From the NCBI GenBank assembly GCA_902619925.1, contig CACNFY010000002.1:1-64000 (forward strand): a DNA stretch of 64,000 nucleotides, in the 5' to 3' direction. A program made the translations under genes and the position numbers. Positions within the stretch are counted from its first letter, which is position 1; the number at the start of each line of letters is the position of its first letter. The notes under the pieces were generated by a model, which saw only the letters and a program-made list of their open reading frames with translations, was not told the DNA's origin and did no database searches. The stretch comes from an uncultured Pelagibacteraceae bacterium (GTDB lineage: Bacteria; Pseudomonadota; Alphaproteobacteria; Pelagibacterales; Pelagibacteraceae). Shown one piece after another: positions 1 through 8,524 of the stretch.

Positions 1-462
1 AAAATATTGAGACATATAGATTTTAAAGTAAACAAAAAAATTATTGGAGGATATTTCCCTGTAAATTATGAAATTGATTGTTTAGACATTTTACAAGAAC
101 TCGAAAAAAAAAAATTTCAAATTGCATTGCCGCGTATAAAAAAAAATAATTTAATGGATTTTTGCAAATTTTCTTTCACTGATCCATTGAAACTTAATAA
201 ATATGGTATACCAGAGCCAATCTCAAAAAAAATATTGTATCCTGATTATATATTAGTTCCTCTCGTTGCTTTTGATAAAAATTTGAACAGATTAGGATAT
301 GGGGGAGGTTATTATGATAGATACATAGAAAAAATAAATAATAGGAAGAAAATTACCACAATTGGTTTAGCGTTTTCTTACCAAGAAATCAATAAAGTCC
401 CTATACAAATTTTTGATAGAAAACTCAGTATGATTTTTACAGAGAAAAATATTTATAAATGA
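1..462 (+). CDS. ygfA: 5-formyltetrahydrofolate cyclo-ligase (5' truncated by window edge)
   Basis: Converts 5-formyltetrahydrofolate to 5,10-methenyltetrahydrofolate using ATP, returning a stored folate to one-carbon metabolism. The visible part carries the family's late motif LGYGGGYYDRYI (near base 292-327), preceded by a VPLVAFD strand and followed by the conserved short C-terminus. The reading frame is open to base 1, and the first in-window start (TTG at 7) is not convincing. Roughly 40 N-terminal residues of a ~190-residue family therefore lie outside the window. The stop overlaps the next gene by 4 bases (ATGA), suggesting translational coupling. The family call is secure; the start is not visible. 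Confidence 0.85.
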   Translation, partial: KILRHIDFKVNKKIIGGYFPVNYEIDCLDILQELEKKKFQIALPRIKKNNLMDFCKFSFTDPLKLNKYGIPEPISKKILYPDYILVPLVAFDKNLNRLGYGGGYYDRYIEKINNRKKITTIGLAFSYQEINKVPIQIFDRKLSMIFTEKNIYK

Positions 463-1262
463 AAATACTATTTTTGGGAGATATAGTTGGCAATACTGGA
501 TGTAATGCGATTAAAAATAACCTTAGCAAAATTTTAAAAAAAACTCATGCAGATTTTGTTATTGTAAATGGTGAAAATTCTCACTCTTCTGGGGTCGGAA
601 TAACTGAAAATATTTCAAATGAAATTTTCTCTTGTGGTGTTGACGTAATTACAACAGGCAATCATGTTTGGGATCAAAAAGAAACTTTAGAGCATATTAA
701 AAACGAAAAAAGACTTTTAAGACCCTATAACATGAGCGATGATCTTCCAGGTAAAGGGTATGAGGTATTTAAATCTAAAAATGGATATAGAATAGGAGTA
801 TTAAATTTAATGGGAAATGTATTTATGAAAAAATGTGATAATGTTTTTCTTAAATCGAAAACTTTTTTAAACCAATTTAAATTGAAAAAAGACTATGATT
901 TTTTAGTTGTTGACTTTCATGGAGAAACTACAAGTGAAAAAATGGCTATGGGTTTTTTTTTTGATGGAAAAGCAACATTAGTAATAGGAACACATACACA
1001 CGTGCCAACTAATGATAGCAGAATTTTAGATGGCGGAACGGCATATCAAACCGATGCAGGTATGTGTGGTGATTATAATTCAGTAATTGGTATGAAAAAA
1101 GAAATTTCTCTTAACAGATTTCTTAAAAATTCATCGGATAAAAATTCGCCAGCACTTGGAGAAGCTACAATTTGTGGGGCAGTTATAGATGCAAATCCTG
1201 ATACAGGTCTTGCAATTAAAATTGAAAGTTTTATTTTTGGAGGATCGTTTAAGGATAAATAA
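459..1262 (+). CDS. ymdB: YmdB-family metallophosphoesterase (TIGR00282)
   Basis: Calcineurin-like phosphoesterase of the YmdB family. Characterised members are dinuclear-metal enzymes acting on 2',3'- or 3',5'-cyclic nucleotides; the substrate here is unknown. Metal ligands expected for the family are visible: D8 in GDIVG, E39 and N40 in NGENS, N68 and H69 in TGNHVWD, and the later DFHGET and GTHTHVPT histidines. At 267 residues it has the family's usual length. It overlaps the upstream folate gene by 4 bases and ends 1 base before yebC, so the three are probably one transcript. The family is certain and the biological role open. Confidence 0.9.
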   Translation: MKILFLGDIVGNTGCNAIKNNLSKILKKTHADFVIVNGENSHSSGVGITENISNEIFSCGVDVITTGNHVWDQKETLEHIKNEKRLLRPYNMSDDLPGKGYEVFKSKNGYRIGVLNLMGNVFMKKCDNVFLKSKTFLNQFKLKKDYDFLVVDFHGETTSEKMAMGFFFDGKATLVIGTHTHVPTNDSRILDGGTAYQTDAGMCGDYNSVIGMKKEISLNRFLKNSSDKNSPALGEATICGAVIDANPDTGLAIKIESFIFGGSFKDK

Positions 1263-1263
1263 A

Positions 1264-1986
1264 ATGGCAGGACATTCTCACTGGGCAGGAATTAAGCATA
1301 AGAAGGACAGAGTTGATAAATTACGTTCAAAAATATTCTCAAAATTATCGAGAGAGATAACTGTAGCCGCTAAACTAGGTGACAAAGATCCTGAAATTAA
1401 CCCTCGTTTAAGATCAGCTATTCAGTCTGCCAGATCAGCCAATATGCCTAAAGATAACATTCAAAGAGCTATAGATAAATCACAAATTTCTGGTGAAGCA
1501 AATTATGAGCAAATACGATACGAGGGATTTGGCCCGCATCAAGTAGCTTGCATTATTATTGCTCTTACTGATAATAAAAACAGATCTGCATCAAGTATAC
1601 GTACAATTTTTCAAAAAAATGGAGGTACGCTTGGAACACAAGGATCAGCTTCTCATAATTTTAATCAACAAGGTGTAATTAAAATTCCTTTAGGAGAAAT
1701 AAATGAAACTCAATTATTTGATTTTATAATTGAAATCGGGGCAAATGATTGCATAACTTATAAAAATTATTATGAAATTCATTGTGAAAAAGAAAATATT
1801 TATAATGTAAAAAAAAAACTGGAGAGTAAAGTAAGTAATTTTATTTCAACAGACTTAGAATGGTTACCAATTAACAAATTAAAACTTGGTAAAAATCATT
1901 ATGATGAGGTTATAAATTTTTTAGATGCACTAGAGGAAAATGATGATATTCAAAAAGTATTCTCAAATTTAGAATATGAGGTATAA
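1264..1986 (+). CDS. yebC: YebC/PmpR/TACO1-family protein
   Basis: Cytoplasmic YebC-family protein of 240 residues. Members were long described as transcriptional regulators, and more recent work links the family (human TACO1) to translation. The diagnostic N-terminus MAGHSHWAGIKHKK fixes the start at the ATG at 1264, although the frame stays open for 25 codons upstream inside ymdB. The central conserved stretch EQIRYEGFGP and the C-terminal acidic region are present. Placement directly before a ruvC-like gene matches the common proteobacterial yebC-ruvC order. Confidence 0.93.
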   Translation: MAGHSHWAGIKHKKDRVDKLRSKIFSKLSREITVAAKLGDKDPEINPRLRSAIQSARSANMPKDNIQRAIDKSQISGEANYEQIRYEGFGPHQVACIIIALTDNKNRSASSIRTIFQKNGGTLGTQGSASHNFNQQGVIKIPLGEINETQLFDFIIEIGANDCITYKNYYEIHCEKENIYNVKKKLESKVSNFISTDLEWLPINKLKLGKNHYDEVINFLDALEENDDIQKVFSNLEYEV

Positions 1987-1995
1987 AAGTTTTAC

Positions 1996-2490
1996 ATGTT
2001 TATAATTGGAATTGATCCAGGAATTTCAGGAGCAATTAGTTTTCTTAATAATGGAGAAATTGTTGATGTAATAGATATGCCACATATGGCTGATGGAAAG
2101 AAAAACAAAAAACAAGTAAATGCCTCACAAATATTTAATGAGATAAGTTCAAGAATTAACAATATTCCTAAATCTAATATATGTGTTGTTATTGAACAAG
2201 TTTCTGCTATGCCAGGACAGGGGGTCACAAGTATGTTTAATTTCGGTCAGTCATTTGGAGTTTTAAAGGGTATTTGTGCCACAATGAAACTATCAATGCA
2301 TTTTGTGCGCCCTGCTAAATGGAAAAAGTATTTTAATTTAATTAAAACGGAGAAAGAGGCAAGTAGAACAAAAGTAATTGAGATTTTTCCCTACATATCT
2401 TCAAAGTTGTCAAAAAAGAAAGATGTAAATAAAGCCGATGCGATTTTAATTGCGAGTTTTTTTAATAATACTTACAAAATCTCTGATTAA
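1996..2490 (+). CDS. ruvC: RuvC-like Holliday junction endonuclease
   Basis: RNase H-fold nuclease expected to cleave Holliday junctions during recombination. Visible acidic motifs are D7 in GIDPG, E67 in IEQV and D148 in NKADAI. The residue three before D148 is Asn145, where E. coli RuvC has Asp; relatives with His or Asn at this site exist. At 164 residues it is slightly shorter than E. coli RuvC (173). The middle segment (MPGQGVTSMFNFGQSFG) reads more like phage and plasmid RuvC relatives than the E. coli protein. It sits in the classical yebC-ruvC position, but ruvA, ruvB and ybgC are absent between it and tolQ. Resolvase activity is inferred. Confidence 0.8.
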   Translation: MFIIGIDPGISGAISFLNNGEIVDVIDMPHMADGKKNKKQVNASQIFNEISSRINNIPKSNICVVIEQVSAMPGQGVTSMFNFGQSFGVLKGICATMKLSMHFVRPAKWKKYFNLIKTEKEASRTKVIEIFPYISSKLSKKKDVNKADAILIASFFNNTYKISD

Positions 2491-2541
2491 TCAAAAAAAT
2501 AAAGTCAAATTGATGACACAATTTAGTGTGATTGGTTTTAT

Positions 2542-3213
2542 ATGGAAGCTGAAATAACTTCACAGGCAGTTGGTCTATCTAGTACGGATTTTTCGATAAT
2601 AAAATTGTTTGTTAGAGCTGATATAATTGTTAAGAGTGTAATTCTTATTTTAATTGCTGCATCAATTTATTCTTGGGCGATTATATTTGATAAATATAAA
2701 TTATTTAAAAAAATAAATAAATCTTCCGATGAATTTGAAGATAAATTTTGGAAATCTAAATCTGCTGAAACTTTTTACAACAGTTTACCCGCAAACATCG
2801 AAGATCCAATGGCTAAAATTTTTAAAAATTCTATGCAAAGTGTTATGAAAACAAGATCAAAGTCGAACTTAAATGAAAGATTAGGAGGAGCACTTCAATC
2901 AAACATAGAAAAACAAATGAACATTATCGAAAAAAATTATACATTTTTGGCTACAGTCGGTTCGACTGCACCTTTTATAGGTTTATTTGGAACAGTTTGG
3001 GGAATTATGAACTCGTTTCAATCTATTGCTATTTCAAGAAATACAAGTCTAGCTATAGTTGCCCCTGGAATAGCCGAAGCTTTATTTGCTACTGCATTAG
3101 GTTTGTTGGCAGCGATCCCTGCAGTCGTTGCGTACAATAAATTCAGCAATGACTCGAAAAAATATTTTCAAAAATTAGAAAACTTTTCTAAGAGATTTAT
3201 CTCAATAATCTAA
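2542..3213 (+). CDS. tolQ: Tol-Pal system protein TolQ
   Basis: Inner-membrane proton-channel subunit of the Tol-Pal machine, which uses the proton motive force to pull the outer membrane inward at division sites. It has 223 residues with three hydrophobic segments (about 30-50, 135-160 and 170-195). The MotA/TolQ/ExbB core is plain: ATVGSTAPFIGLFGTVWGIM in the second helix and the APGIAEALFATALGL stretch leading into the third. It is the first gene of a tight tolQRAB block, with tolR starting 1 base after its stop. ExbB is the alternative family, but the tolA, tolB and pal neighbours settle it. Confidence 0.96.
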   Translation: MEAEITSQAVGLSSTDFSIIKLFVRADIIVKSVILILIAASIYSWAIIFDKYKLFKKINKSSDEFEDKFWKSKSAETFYNSLPANIEDPMAKIFKNSMQSVMKTRSKSNLNERLGGALQSNIEKQMNIIEKNYTFLATVGSTAPFIGLFGTVWGIMNSFQSIAISRNTSLAIVAPGIAEALFATALGLLAAIPAVVAYNKFSNDSKKYFQKLENFSKRFISII

Positions 3214-3214
3214 T

Positions 3215-3631
3215 ATGGCCTTTAAATTAAAAAGAACCTCAAGAGAACCTTTGAGTGAAATAAATGTAACGCCTTTTGTAGACGTAATGCTTGTATTATT
3301 AATAATATTTATGGTAACTGCGCCTTTACTAACGGTAGGTGTTCAAGTTGACCTACCAGAAAGTTCAGCTGACTCTCTTCCTGAAGAGCAGGAGCCTTTA
3401 ACATTATCTATAAATTCGAAAGGTGAAATATTTATACAGGAATCTAAAGTAGAATACGAAAATATTATATCCAAGATTTTAGCGGTTTCAAAAAATAGAA
3501 CTGATACCAGAATTTATGTAAGAGGAGATAAAACAATAAATTATGGTAGAGTTTTAGAAATAATGGGCATGCTATCAGGCTCAGGATTTACAAAAGTTGC
3601 TTTAATCTCAGAGCCCTATAAGGAAAGATAA
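3215..3631 (+). CDS. tolR: Tol-Pal system protein TolR
   Basis: Small inner-membrane partner of TolQ with one N-terminal transmembrane helix and a periplasmic domain, together forming the proton-driven motor that energises TolA. The family signature EINVTPFVDVMLVLLIIFMV includes the membrane Asp (D23) that carries protons. The periplasmic domain shows the usual VDLPES start and an RGDKTINYGRVLEIMG helix. At 138 residues it is of normal length. The stop is followed after 3 bases by tolA. Confidence 0.96.
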   Translation: MAFKLKRTSREPLSEINVTPFVDVMLVLLIIFMVTAPLLTVGVQVDLPESSADSLPEEQEPLTLSINSKGEIFIQESKVEYENIISKILAVSKNRTDTRIYVRGDKTINYGRVLEIMGMLSGSGFTKVALISEPYKER

Positions 3632-3634
3632 AAG

Positions 3635-4441
3635 GTGTACAAAAGTGTTTTGATTTCAACAGGATTTCATTTTTTTATAATAATTATGACAATATTCAGC
3701 CTACCTTTTATCGCAAAAAAACCTTTAGATCTTCCACCAATAATTTCTGTTGAACTGATACAAATTACAGACAAAACAAATATACCCTTTGCGCCCAAAG
3801 CTCAAAAAATAATTGAAAAAGTTAAAAAAGAAGAGGAAAAACTTGTTTCGGAACAGGCACCACCTAAAAAAATAAAAAAAATAAAACCTGAAGCAATACC
3901 TATGCCTGACCAAGAAATTGAAAATATTAAAAAGGTCGAGGATAAACAGAACCCTGAAGTTGATGATAATAAAGTCAAGCAGGTTTCTGAGTTTGAAAAA
4001 AAAGAAATATTTGATCCAACAGATATTGCGGCTTTGATTGACAAATCAAAAGAAAATTTAGCAGAAACTGATATTAAATCTAACAAAATTACTCAATCAC
4101 AAGATAAATCAATGGATCTTTCGGGTTTAACATTAAGTGAAGAAGATGCTTTGAAAGCTCAAATATTTGGTTGCTGGAGTATACCATTGGGACTTCCTTA
4201 TAATGAAAACTTGTTAGTTAGAATAAAATTAAAATTAAAACCTGATGGGACTATAATAGACTCTGAAATATTGGATCATGCAAGAATGAATAAACCTGGG
4301 CAAAATTTTTACAAAGTATTAGCCGAAAGTGCACTAAGAGCAGTGCAGTTGTGCCAACCATTAAGGGTACCCACAACTGGTTATGAAAGATGGAAAGATT
4401 TGCAATTGAATTTTGACGCAAGAGAAATGTTGGAAGGGTGA
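3635..4441 (+). CDS. tolA: TolA-like energy-transducing protein
   Basis: Links the TolQR motor in the inner membrane to Pal and TolB at the outer membrane. The start is a GTG at 3635, 3 bases after tolR. Residues 5-25 form the single membrane anchor. Residues about 60-150 are a charged Lys/Glu-rich linker, shorter than in enterobacteria. The C-terminal domain (about 170-268) has the TolA/TonB-like pattern, including GCWSIP and a basic-hydrophobic strand followed by PDGTI. Low similarity across TolA proteins is normal, so the call leans on position and architecture. It overlaps tolB at its stop codon. Confidence 0.88.
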   Translation: MYKSVLISTGFHFFIIIMTIFSLPFIAKKPLDLPPIISVELIQITDKTNIPFAPKAQKIIEKVKKEEEKLVSEQAPPKKIKKIKPEAIPMPDQEIENIKKVEDKQNPEVDDNKVKQVSEFEKKEIFDPTDIAALIDKSKENLAETDIKSNKITQSQDKSMDLSGLTLSEEDALKAQIFGCWSIPLGLPYNENLLVRIKLKLKPDGTIIDSEILDHARMNKPGQNFYKVLAESALRAVQLCQPLRVPTTGYERWKDLQLNFDAREMLEG

Positions 4442-5781
4442 TGAAATTAATAAAAATTTTAATAATATTTTTTATAATAACTACTAAGAGTTTTGCATTG
4501 ATCGAAGTAGATATTACTAGAGGTAATCTTAATCCTTTGCCAATAGCAGTTTCACCTTTATTTGCTGATAAAGATTCAAATAAAAATTTTTCTGAGGAAT
4601 TAAAAATAGACAATGTAGGTGAGCAAATTTCTGAAGTCGTTGAAAATAACTTAAAAAGAACAGGATTATTTAACCCTCTTGAGAGAAAAGCATTCCTTCA
4701 AAACCCCGATCTTGCACATCTAAAACCTAGATTTGAAGATTGGACATTAATTAAAGCTCAAGCTTTAGTCACAGGGCAAGTGAAATTTGATAATGGAAAG
4801 TTGAGAGTTGAATTTAGATTGTGGGATGTTCTGGCAGCTAAAGAAATGATAGCGTTAGCATTTACCACTGTACCAAATAATTGGAGAAGAGTTGGACATA
4901 TTATTTCAGATAAAATTTATGAAAGACTTACAGGAGAAAAAGGATATTTTGATACAAGAATAATCTATGTAGCTGAACAAGGACCAAAAACTAAAAGAAT
5001 TAAAAAATTAGCTATTATGGACCAAGATAGTTTTAATACAAAATATTTAACATTAGGAAACGAGTTAGTACTTACTCCAAGATTTAATCCAACGAACCAA
5101 ATGGTTACATACTTATCTTATTTTAAAAATTTACCAAGAGTCTATCTTCTCGATATTGAAACAGGTATACAAGAAGTAGTTGGAGATTTTCCCGGAATGA
5201 CTTTTGCGCCAAGATTCTCACCAGATGGAAAAAAAATAATTATGAGTTTCGCTAAAGATGGAAATTCAGATATATATACGATGAATTTAGAAAGTAGAAT
5301 AGTTGAAAGAATAACAAACCATCCATCAATAGATACATCTCCTTCTTATTCTCCAGATGGAAAGTATATAACATTTAACTCTGACCGTAGCGGTTTCCAA
5401 CAAATATATGTAATGAAAAGTGATGGATCAAAAGTCAAAAGAATATCTTTTGGAAAAGGTCTCTATGGTACACCAGTATGGTCTCCTAGAGGAGATCTAA
5501 TTGCTTTTACAAAATTACATAAGGGAAAATTTTATATTGGAGTAATGAGAACAGATGGATCAGGAGAAAGACTTTTAACAGAAAATTACTATCAAGAGGC
5601 ACCATCTTGGTCGCCCAATGGTAGAGTTTTAATTTTTTATAGGGAGACCAAATCAAACTCTAAAGGTGAGGGATTTTCAGCTAAGCTTTGGTCCATTGAC
5701 CTTACGGGTTATAACGAACGACAGGTTCCAACCGAAACTGACGGATCAGACCCTTCATGGTCGTCATTATTAAGCAATTAA
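4441..5781 (+). CDS. tolB: Tol-Pal system beta-propeller protein TolB
   Basis: Periplasmic component of Tol-Pal that binds Pal and is released by TolA. A signal peptide ends around residue 20 (ITTKSFA). The N-terminal domain covers about 21-165, followed by a six-bladed propeller with repeated SPDGKxI and DIYTMN / QIYVMK blade motifs. Length (446 residues) fits the family. The ATG at 4441 shares a base with the tolA TGA; a GTG one codon upstream is an alternative start. About 100 bases with a possible promoter separate it from pal. Confidence 0.96.
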   Translation: MKLIKILIIFFIITTKSFALIEVDITRGNLNPLPIAVSPLFADKDSNKNFSEELKIDNVGEQISEVVENNLKRTGLFNPLERKAFLQNPDLAHLKPRFEDWTLIKAQALVTGQVKFDNGKLRVEFRLWDVLAAKEMIALAFTTVPNNWRRVGHIISDKIYERLTGEKGYFDTRIIYVAEQGPKTKRIKKLAIMDQDSFNTKYLTLGNELVLTPRFNPTNQMVTYLSYFKNLPRVYLLDIETGIQEVVGDFPGMTFAPRFSPDGKKIIMSFAKDGNSDIYTMNLESRIVERITNHPSIDTSPSYSPDGKYITFNSDRSGFQQIYVMKSDGSKVKRISFGKGLYGTPVWSPRGDLIAFTKLHKGKFYIGVMRTDGSGERLLTENYYQEAPSWSPNGRVLIFYRETKSNSKGEGFSAKLWSIDLTGYNERQVPTETDGSDPSWSSLLSN

Positions 5782-5815
5782 TCCTAAATTAGACATAAAA
5801 ATTTAACTTAATTCG

Positions 5816-5844
5816 TTGATTTTTATGCTTGAAAGATCTATTTA
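5816..5844 (+). promoter_or_regulatory. Putative sigma-70-type promoter for pal
   Basis: TTGATT (5816-5821) and TATTTA (5839-5844) are separated by 17 bases in the tolB-pal gap. The predicted transcription start is about 35 bases before the pal ATG. A good Shine-Dalgarno sequence AAGGAG (5876-5881) follows. This would let pal be made in excess of the other Tol proteins. It rests on sequence match only. Confidence 0.4.
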
Positions 5845-5885
5845 GTTGTGAAAAACTTTAAAAATTAGACAAATTAAGGAGCAGT

Positions 5886-6368
5886 ATGATTTCTAATAAA
5901 ATTTTAAAAAACATTTTTTTAGCATTTTTATTAAGTTTTGTGTTGTCAGCCTGTGCAACTCAAACTAAAAAAGTAGACTCGCAAATGCAGGGTGATGTTT
6001 ACACTGGGACAGATACAGTAGAATATTTAGCTACAGGAGTTCCAGACAGAGTGTTCTTTGCAACAAATGAGTCAGTTTTAACAACTGCTTCTAGAGACAC
6101 TTTAAGAAAACAAGCTTCATGGTTAAGAAAAAATCCAGACATCACAGTTGTTCTTGAGGGTCACGCCGATGAAAGAGGGACTAGAGAATATAACTTAGCT
6201 TTAGGTGAAAGAAGAGCTAATTCAGCAAAAGACTACCTAATGACTTATGGAATTTCTTCAAATAGAATTTCAGTTATTAGTTATGGTAAAGAAAGACCTG
6301 TAGACTCTGGATCAAATCCTTTAGCATGGTCCAAAAATAGAAGATCAGTAACTGTTAAAGCAAATTAA
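5886..6368 (+). CDS. pal: Peptidoglycan-associated lipoprotein Pal
   Basis: Outer-membrane lipoprotein that binds peptidoglycan and TolB. The signal peptide ends in a lipobox LSAC, with the acylated Cys at about residue 22. The OmpA-like domain (about 55-160) has the peptidoglycan-binding pattern, including LEGHADERGTREYNLALGE and the RANS-KDYL helix. At 160 residues it is of typical length. An AAGGAG ribosome site lies 5 bases before the ATG, stronger than most in this window. A terminator follows directly, so the Tol-Pal unit ends here. Confidence 0.97.
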   Translation: MISNKILKNIFLAFLLSFVLSACATQTKKVDSQMQGDVYTGTDTVEYLATGVPDRVFFATNESVLTTASRDTLRKQASWLRKNPDITVVLEGHADERGTREYNLALGERRANSAKDYLMTYGISSNRISVISYGKERPVDSGSNPLAWSKNRRSVTVKAN

Positions 6369-6390
6369 TATTAAATCTTTCTAAAAATTA

Positions 6391-6425
6391 AGACCTCAGC
6401 ATTTATATACTGAGGTCTTTTTTTT
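6391..6425 (+). terminator. Rho-independent terminator after pal
   Basis: Perfect 9-bp stem AGACCTCAG (6391-6399) / CTGAGGTCT (6410-6418) with a 10-base AT-only loop apart from its first base, followed by a run of T to 6425. It is the clearest intrinsic terminator in the window. It separates tolQRAB-pal from cpoB, which must then have its own promoter or rely on read-through. Confidence 0.92.
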
Positions 6426-6453
6426 GCCATTTTTATTCTTACAAATAAAACTT

Positions 6454-7455
6454 ATGCATAGATTAAATATTAAGTTATTCTTAAAATCTACAATACTGTT
6501 GTTACTATTTAACAGCGCTTCCTTTTCAGATAATCACAACATTAAAGAAATTATTGAGCTTATTCAAAAAGATATAAAAACTTTAGAAAGAGCAGTATAC
6601 TCAGACTCATCTGAGTCTAAAAATAACAACATAGAACTTTCAAATTCTGATAATTTAGATCAAAATTCTGAAGATGTGTTAACAAGGCATCTATTAAAAC
6701 TTTCAGAAATAGAAGCCCAATTTCAGGAATTAACTAACAGATTTGAAGAGATCAATTTTAAGATTGATAAATTATCCTCAAGGTTATCTAAAGTGCAAGC
6801 CGATAATCAATTGCGTTTTCAACAACTAGAAAATTTGTCAAATAATGTTGTGAACTCTGAAAACCAAAATAAAATATTAACTACTCAAAAACAAGAGGAT
6901 AATATATTACCAGGATCTAGTGAACCCCAAGATTTAGGTTCAGTTTCTTATAAAGATATGACACCAAAAACTGAGTTTCAAGAAACACAATCAGTTGATA
7001 CTACATCGACGATTGTAACAGAAAACTTTATTGTAGAAGAGAAAATTCTACCAAACACGTCACCTGAAAAACAATATGAGTTTGCAACAAGTTTTCTTAA
7101 AGTGGGAGATTATAATACCGCTGAAAGAGCTTTTAGAGAATTCGTAATATCTAATCCTTCACATAAACTAGCTGGAAATGCACAGTACTGGTACGCAGAA
7201 ACTTTCAGAATTAGACAATTATACACTGATGCTGCATCAGCTTATTTACAAGGTTATCAAAATTATCCACAAAGTGATAAAGCACCTATTAATTTACTCA
7301 AACTTGGAGTATCTTTAGTTCAAATTGGAGAAAAAGATCAAGGATGTCTTATGATTTTAGGAGTTAAAAAACAGTATCCAGAGGCAAAAGAATCAGTAAT
7401 CCAAAAAGCTAAATATGAGCAAAAAAAGTTTGAATGCAAAGATAGTAACTCCTAA
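6454..7455 (+). CDS. cpoB: Cell division coordinator CpoB / YbgF-like TPR protein
   Basis: Periplasmic protein coupling Tol-Pal action to peptidoglycan synthesis during division. The signal peptide spans about residues 1-25 (ILLLLFNSASFS). A coiled-coil trimerisation region follows (about 80-130, with LEAQF and FKIDKLSSRL heptads), then a low-complexity linker. The C-terminal TPR domain (about 205-325) has YEFATSFLKVGDYNTAERAF and AQYWYAETFRIR. I chose the ATG at 6454, because the in-frame TTG at 6424 lies in the T-tract of the upstream terminator. The 3' end overlaps tilS by about 40 bases. The pal-adjacent position is the usual one. Confidence 0.9.
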   Translation: MHRLNIKLFLKSTILLLLFNSASFSDNHNIKEIIELIQKDIKTLERAVYSDSSESKNNNIELSNSDNLDQNSEDVLTRHLLKLSEIEAQFQELTNRFEEINFKIDKLSSRLSKVQADNQLRFQQLENLSNNVVNSENQNKILTTQKQEDNILPGSSEPQDLGSVSYKDMTPKTEFQETQSVDTTSTIVTENFIVEEKILPNTSPEKQYEFATSFLKVGDYNTAERAFREFVISNPSHKLAGNAQYWYAETFRIRQLYTDAASAYLQGYQNYPQSDKAPINLLKLGVSLVQIGEKDQGCLMILGVKKQYPEAKESVIQKAKYEQKKFECKDSNS

Positions 7456-8476
7456 AAATAAAATTTTAATTCATTTAAAAGATAGAAAAATCAAAAGAAT
7501 TTATCAAAGCTTCAAACAAAGTTTGAGACCTTTTTTAAAAAAAAATAAATTTGCAGTTGGAGTTTCAGGTGGAGTTGATAGTCTATCTTTAGCTTTTTTT
7601 CTTAAGTGTTTAAGTTTAGACAGAAAAATTAAAGTTTTTTACTATCATGTAGATCATGGTTTGAGAGAAAATTCAGACAAACAAGCAGAGCAATTATTTA
7701 ACATATTAAATAAAGTTGGTATTAAGATTGAAATTCTTAAATGGACAGGATCAAAACCTAACAGTAATATTCAAAAAATTGCACGGGACAATAGATATGG
7801 TCTAATTTTCAAAAAAATGAGTAAAAATAATGTAAAAAATTTGTTAGTAGCTCACCATAAAAATGACTCTATAGAAAATTTTTTAATTAGATTAATTAGA
7901 GGTTCAGGATTAGAGGGTTTGTCATCCTTTCATTCAAAACATATTATTTACAAGGATAAAAATATATTCAGACCCTTATTAAGTTTCAATAAAAAAGATT
8001 TAGAGTATGTCACTAAAAGTGTATTTAAATCATTTATTGAGGATAGATCTAATTATGAAAAAAAATATCAAAGATCAAGGATCAGAGGTATTTTAAGTAA
8101 ACTAGAAACAGAGGGTTTTAATTTGTCTAAGATGAATCTGACAATTAAAAATTTGTCTCTTTCAAATTTCTCAATAGATTATATTGTTAAAAAAAATTTA
8201 GAAATAAATTCTCATATTAATTTAAGGAAAAATTTTGCAATTTTTAATGAAAATTTTTTGAAACAACCTGATGAAATTATATTTAGATCTATTTCGTTAA
8301 TTCTAAATCAAATAAATCATCGATATTATCCTTCTAGGGGAAAAAAAATAGTTAGACTTATTAATGAAATTAAAAAGCCAAATTTTAAAAAAACTACGTT
8401 AGCGAAGTGCTTTATTGAAAAATTTGGTAATACTTACAAAATTACACAGGAAAATGTTAAAAAAAAAGGAAAATAG
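7415..8476 (+). CDS. tilS: tRNA(Ile)-lysidine synthase TilS
   Basis: Modifies C34 of the CAU-anticodon tRNA-Ile to lysidine with ATP, so that AUA is read as isoleucine. The PP-loop SGGVDSLSLAF lies at about residues 52-62, followed by YHVDHGLREN and the HHKNDSIENFLIRLIRGSGL segment. At 353 residues it is shorter than E. coli TilS (432), as in many small genomes. The ATG at 7415 overlaps the end of cpoB by 41 bases, and a later TTG is possible. AUA is common in AT-rich genes like these, so the enzyme should be essential. Confidence 0.93.
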   Translation: MSKKSLNAKIVTPKNKILIHLKDRKIKRIYQSFKQSLRPFLKKNKFAVGVSGGVDSLSLAFFLKCLSLDRKIKVFYYHVDHGLRENSDKQAEQLFNILNKVGIKIEILKWTGSKPNSNIQKIARDNRYGLIFKKMSKNNVKNLLVAHHKNDSIENFLIRLIRGSGLEGLSSFHSKHIIYKDKNIFRPLLSFNKKDLEYVTKSVFKSFIEDRSNYEKKYQRSRIRGILSKLETEGFNLSKMNLTIKNLSLSNFSIDYIVKKNLEINSHINLRKNFAIFNENFLKQPDEIIFRSISLILNQINHRYYPSRGKKIVRLINEIKKPNFKKTTLAKCFIEKFGNTYKITQENVKKKGK

Positions 8477-8524
8477 GTATATTTTGCCTCTTGTTTAATT
8501 TGTAATAATTCTTAATTTATAGCT

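Noticed and set aside
1189-1263. 25-codon N-terminal extension of yebC
   Set aside because: The extension overlaps the ymdB coding end, and the universally conserved MAGHSHWA start is at 1264.
4251-4613. Minus-strand open frame of about 120 codons across the tolA/tolB junction
   Set aside because: It lies wholly antisense to two confidently assigned genes, shows no family motif, and open antisense frames of this size recur over real genes in this window.
6424-6453. Ten extra N-terminal codons for cpoB from a TTG at 6424
   Set aside because: The TTG is within the T-tract of the intrinsic terminator after pal; starting at ATG 6454 gives a normal signal peptide.
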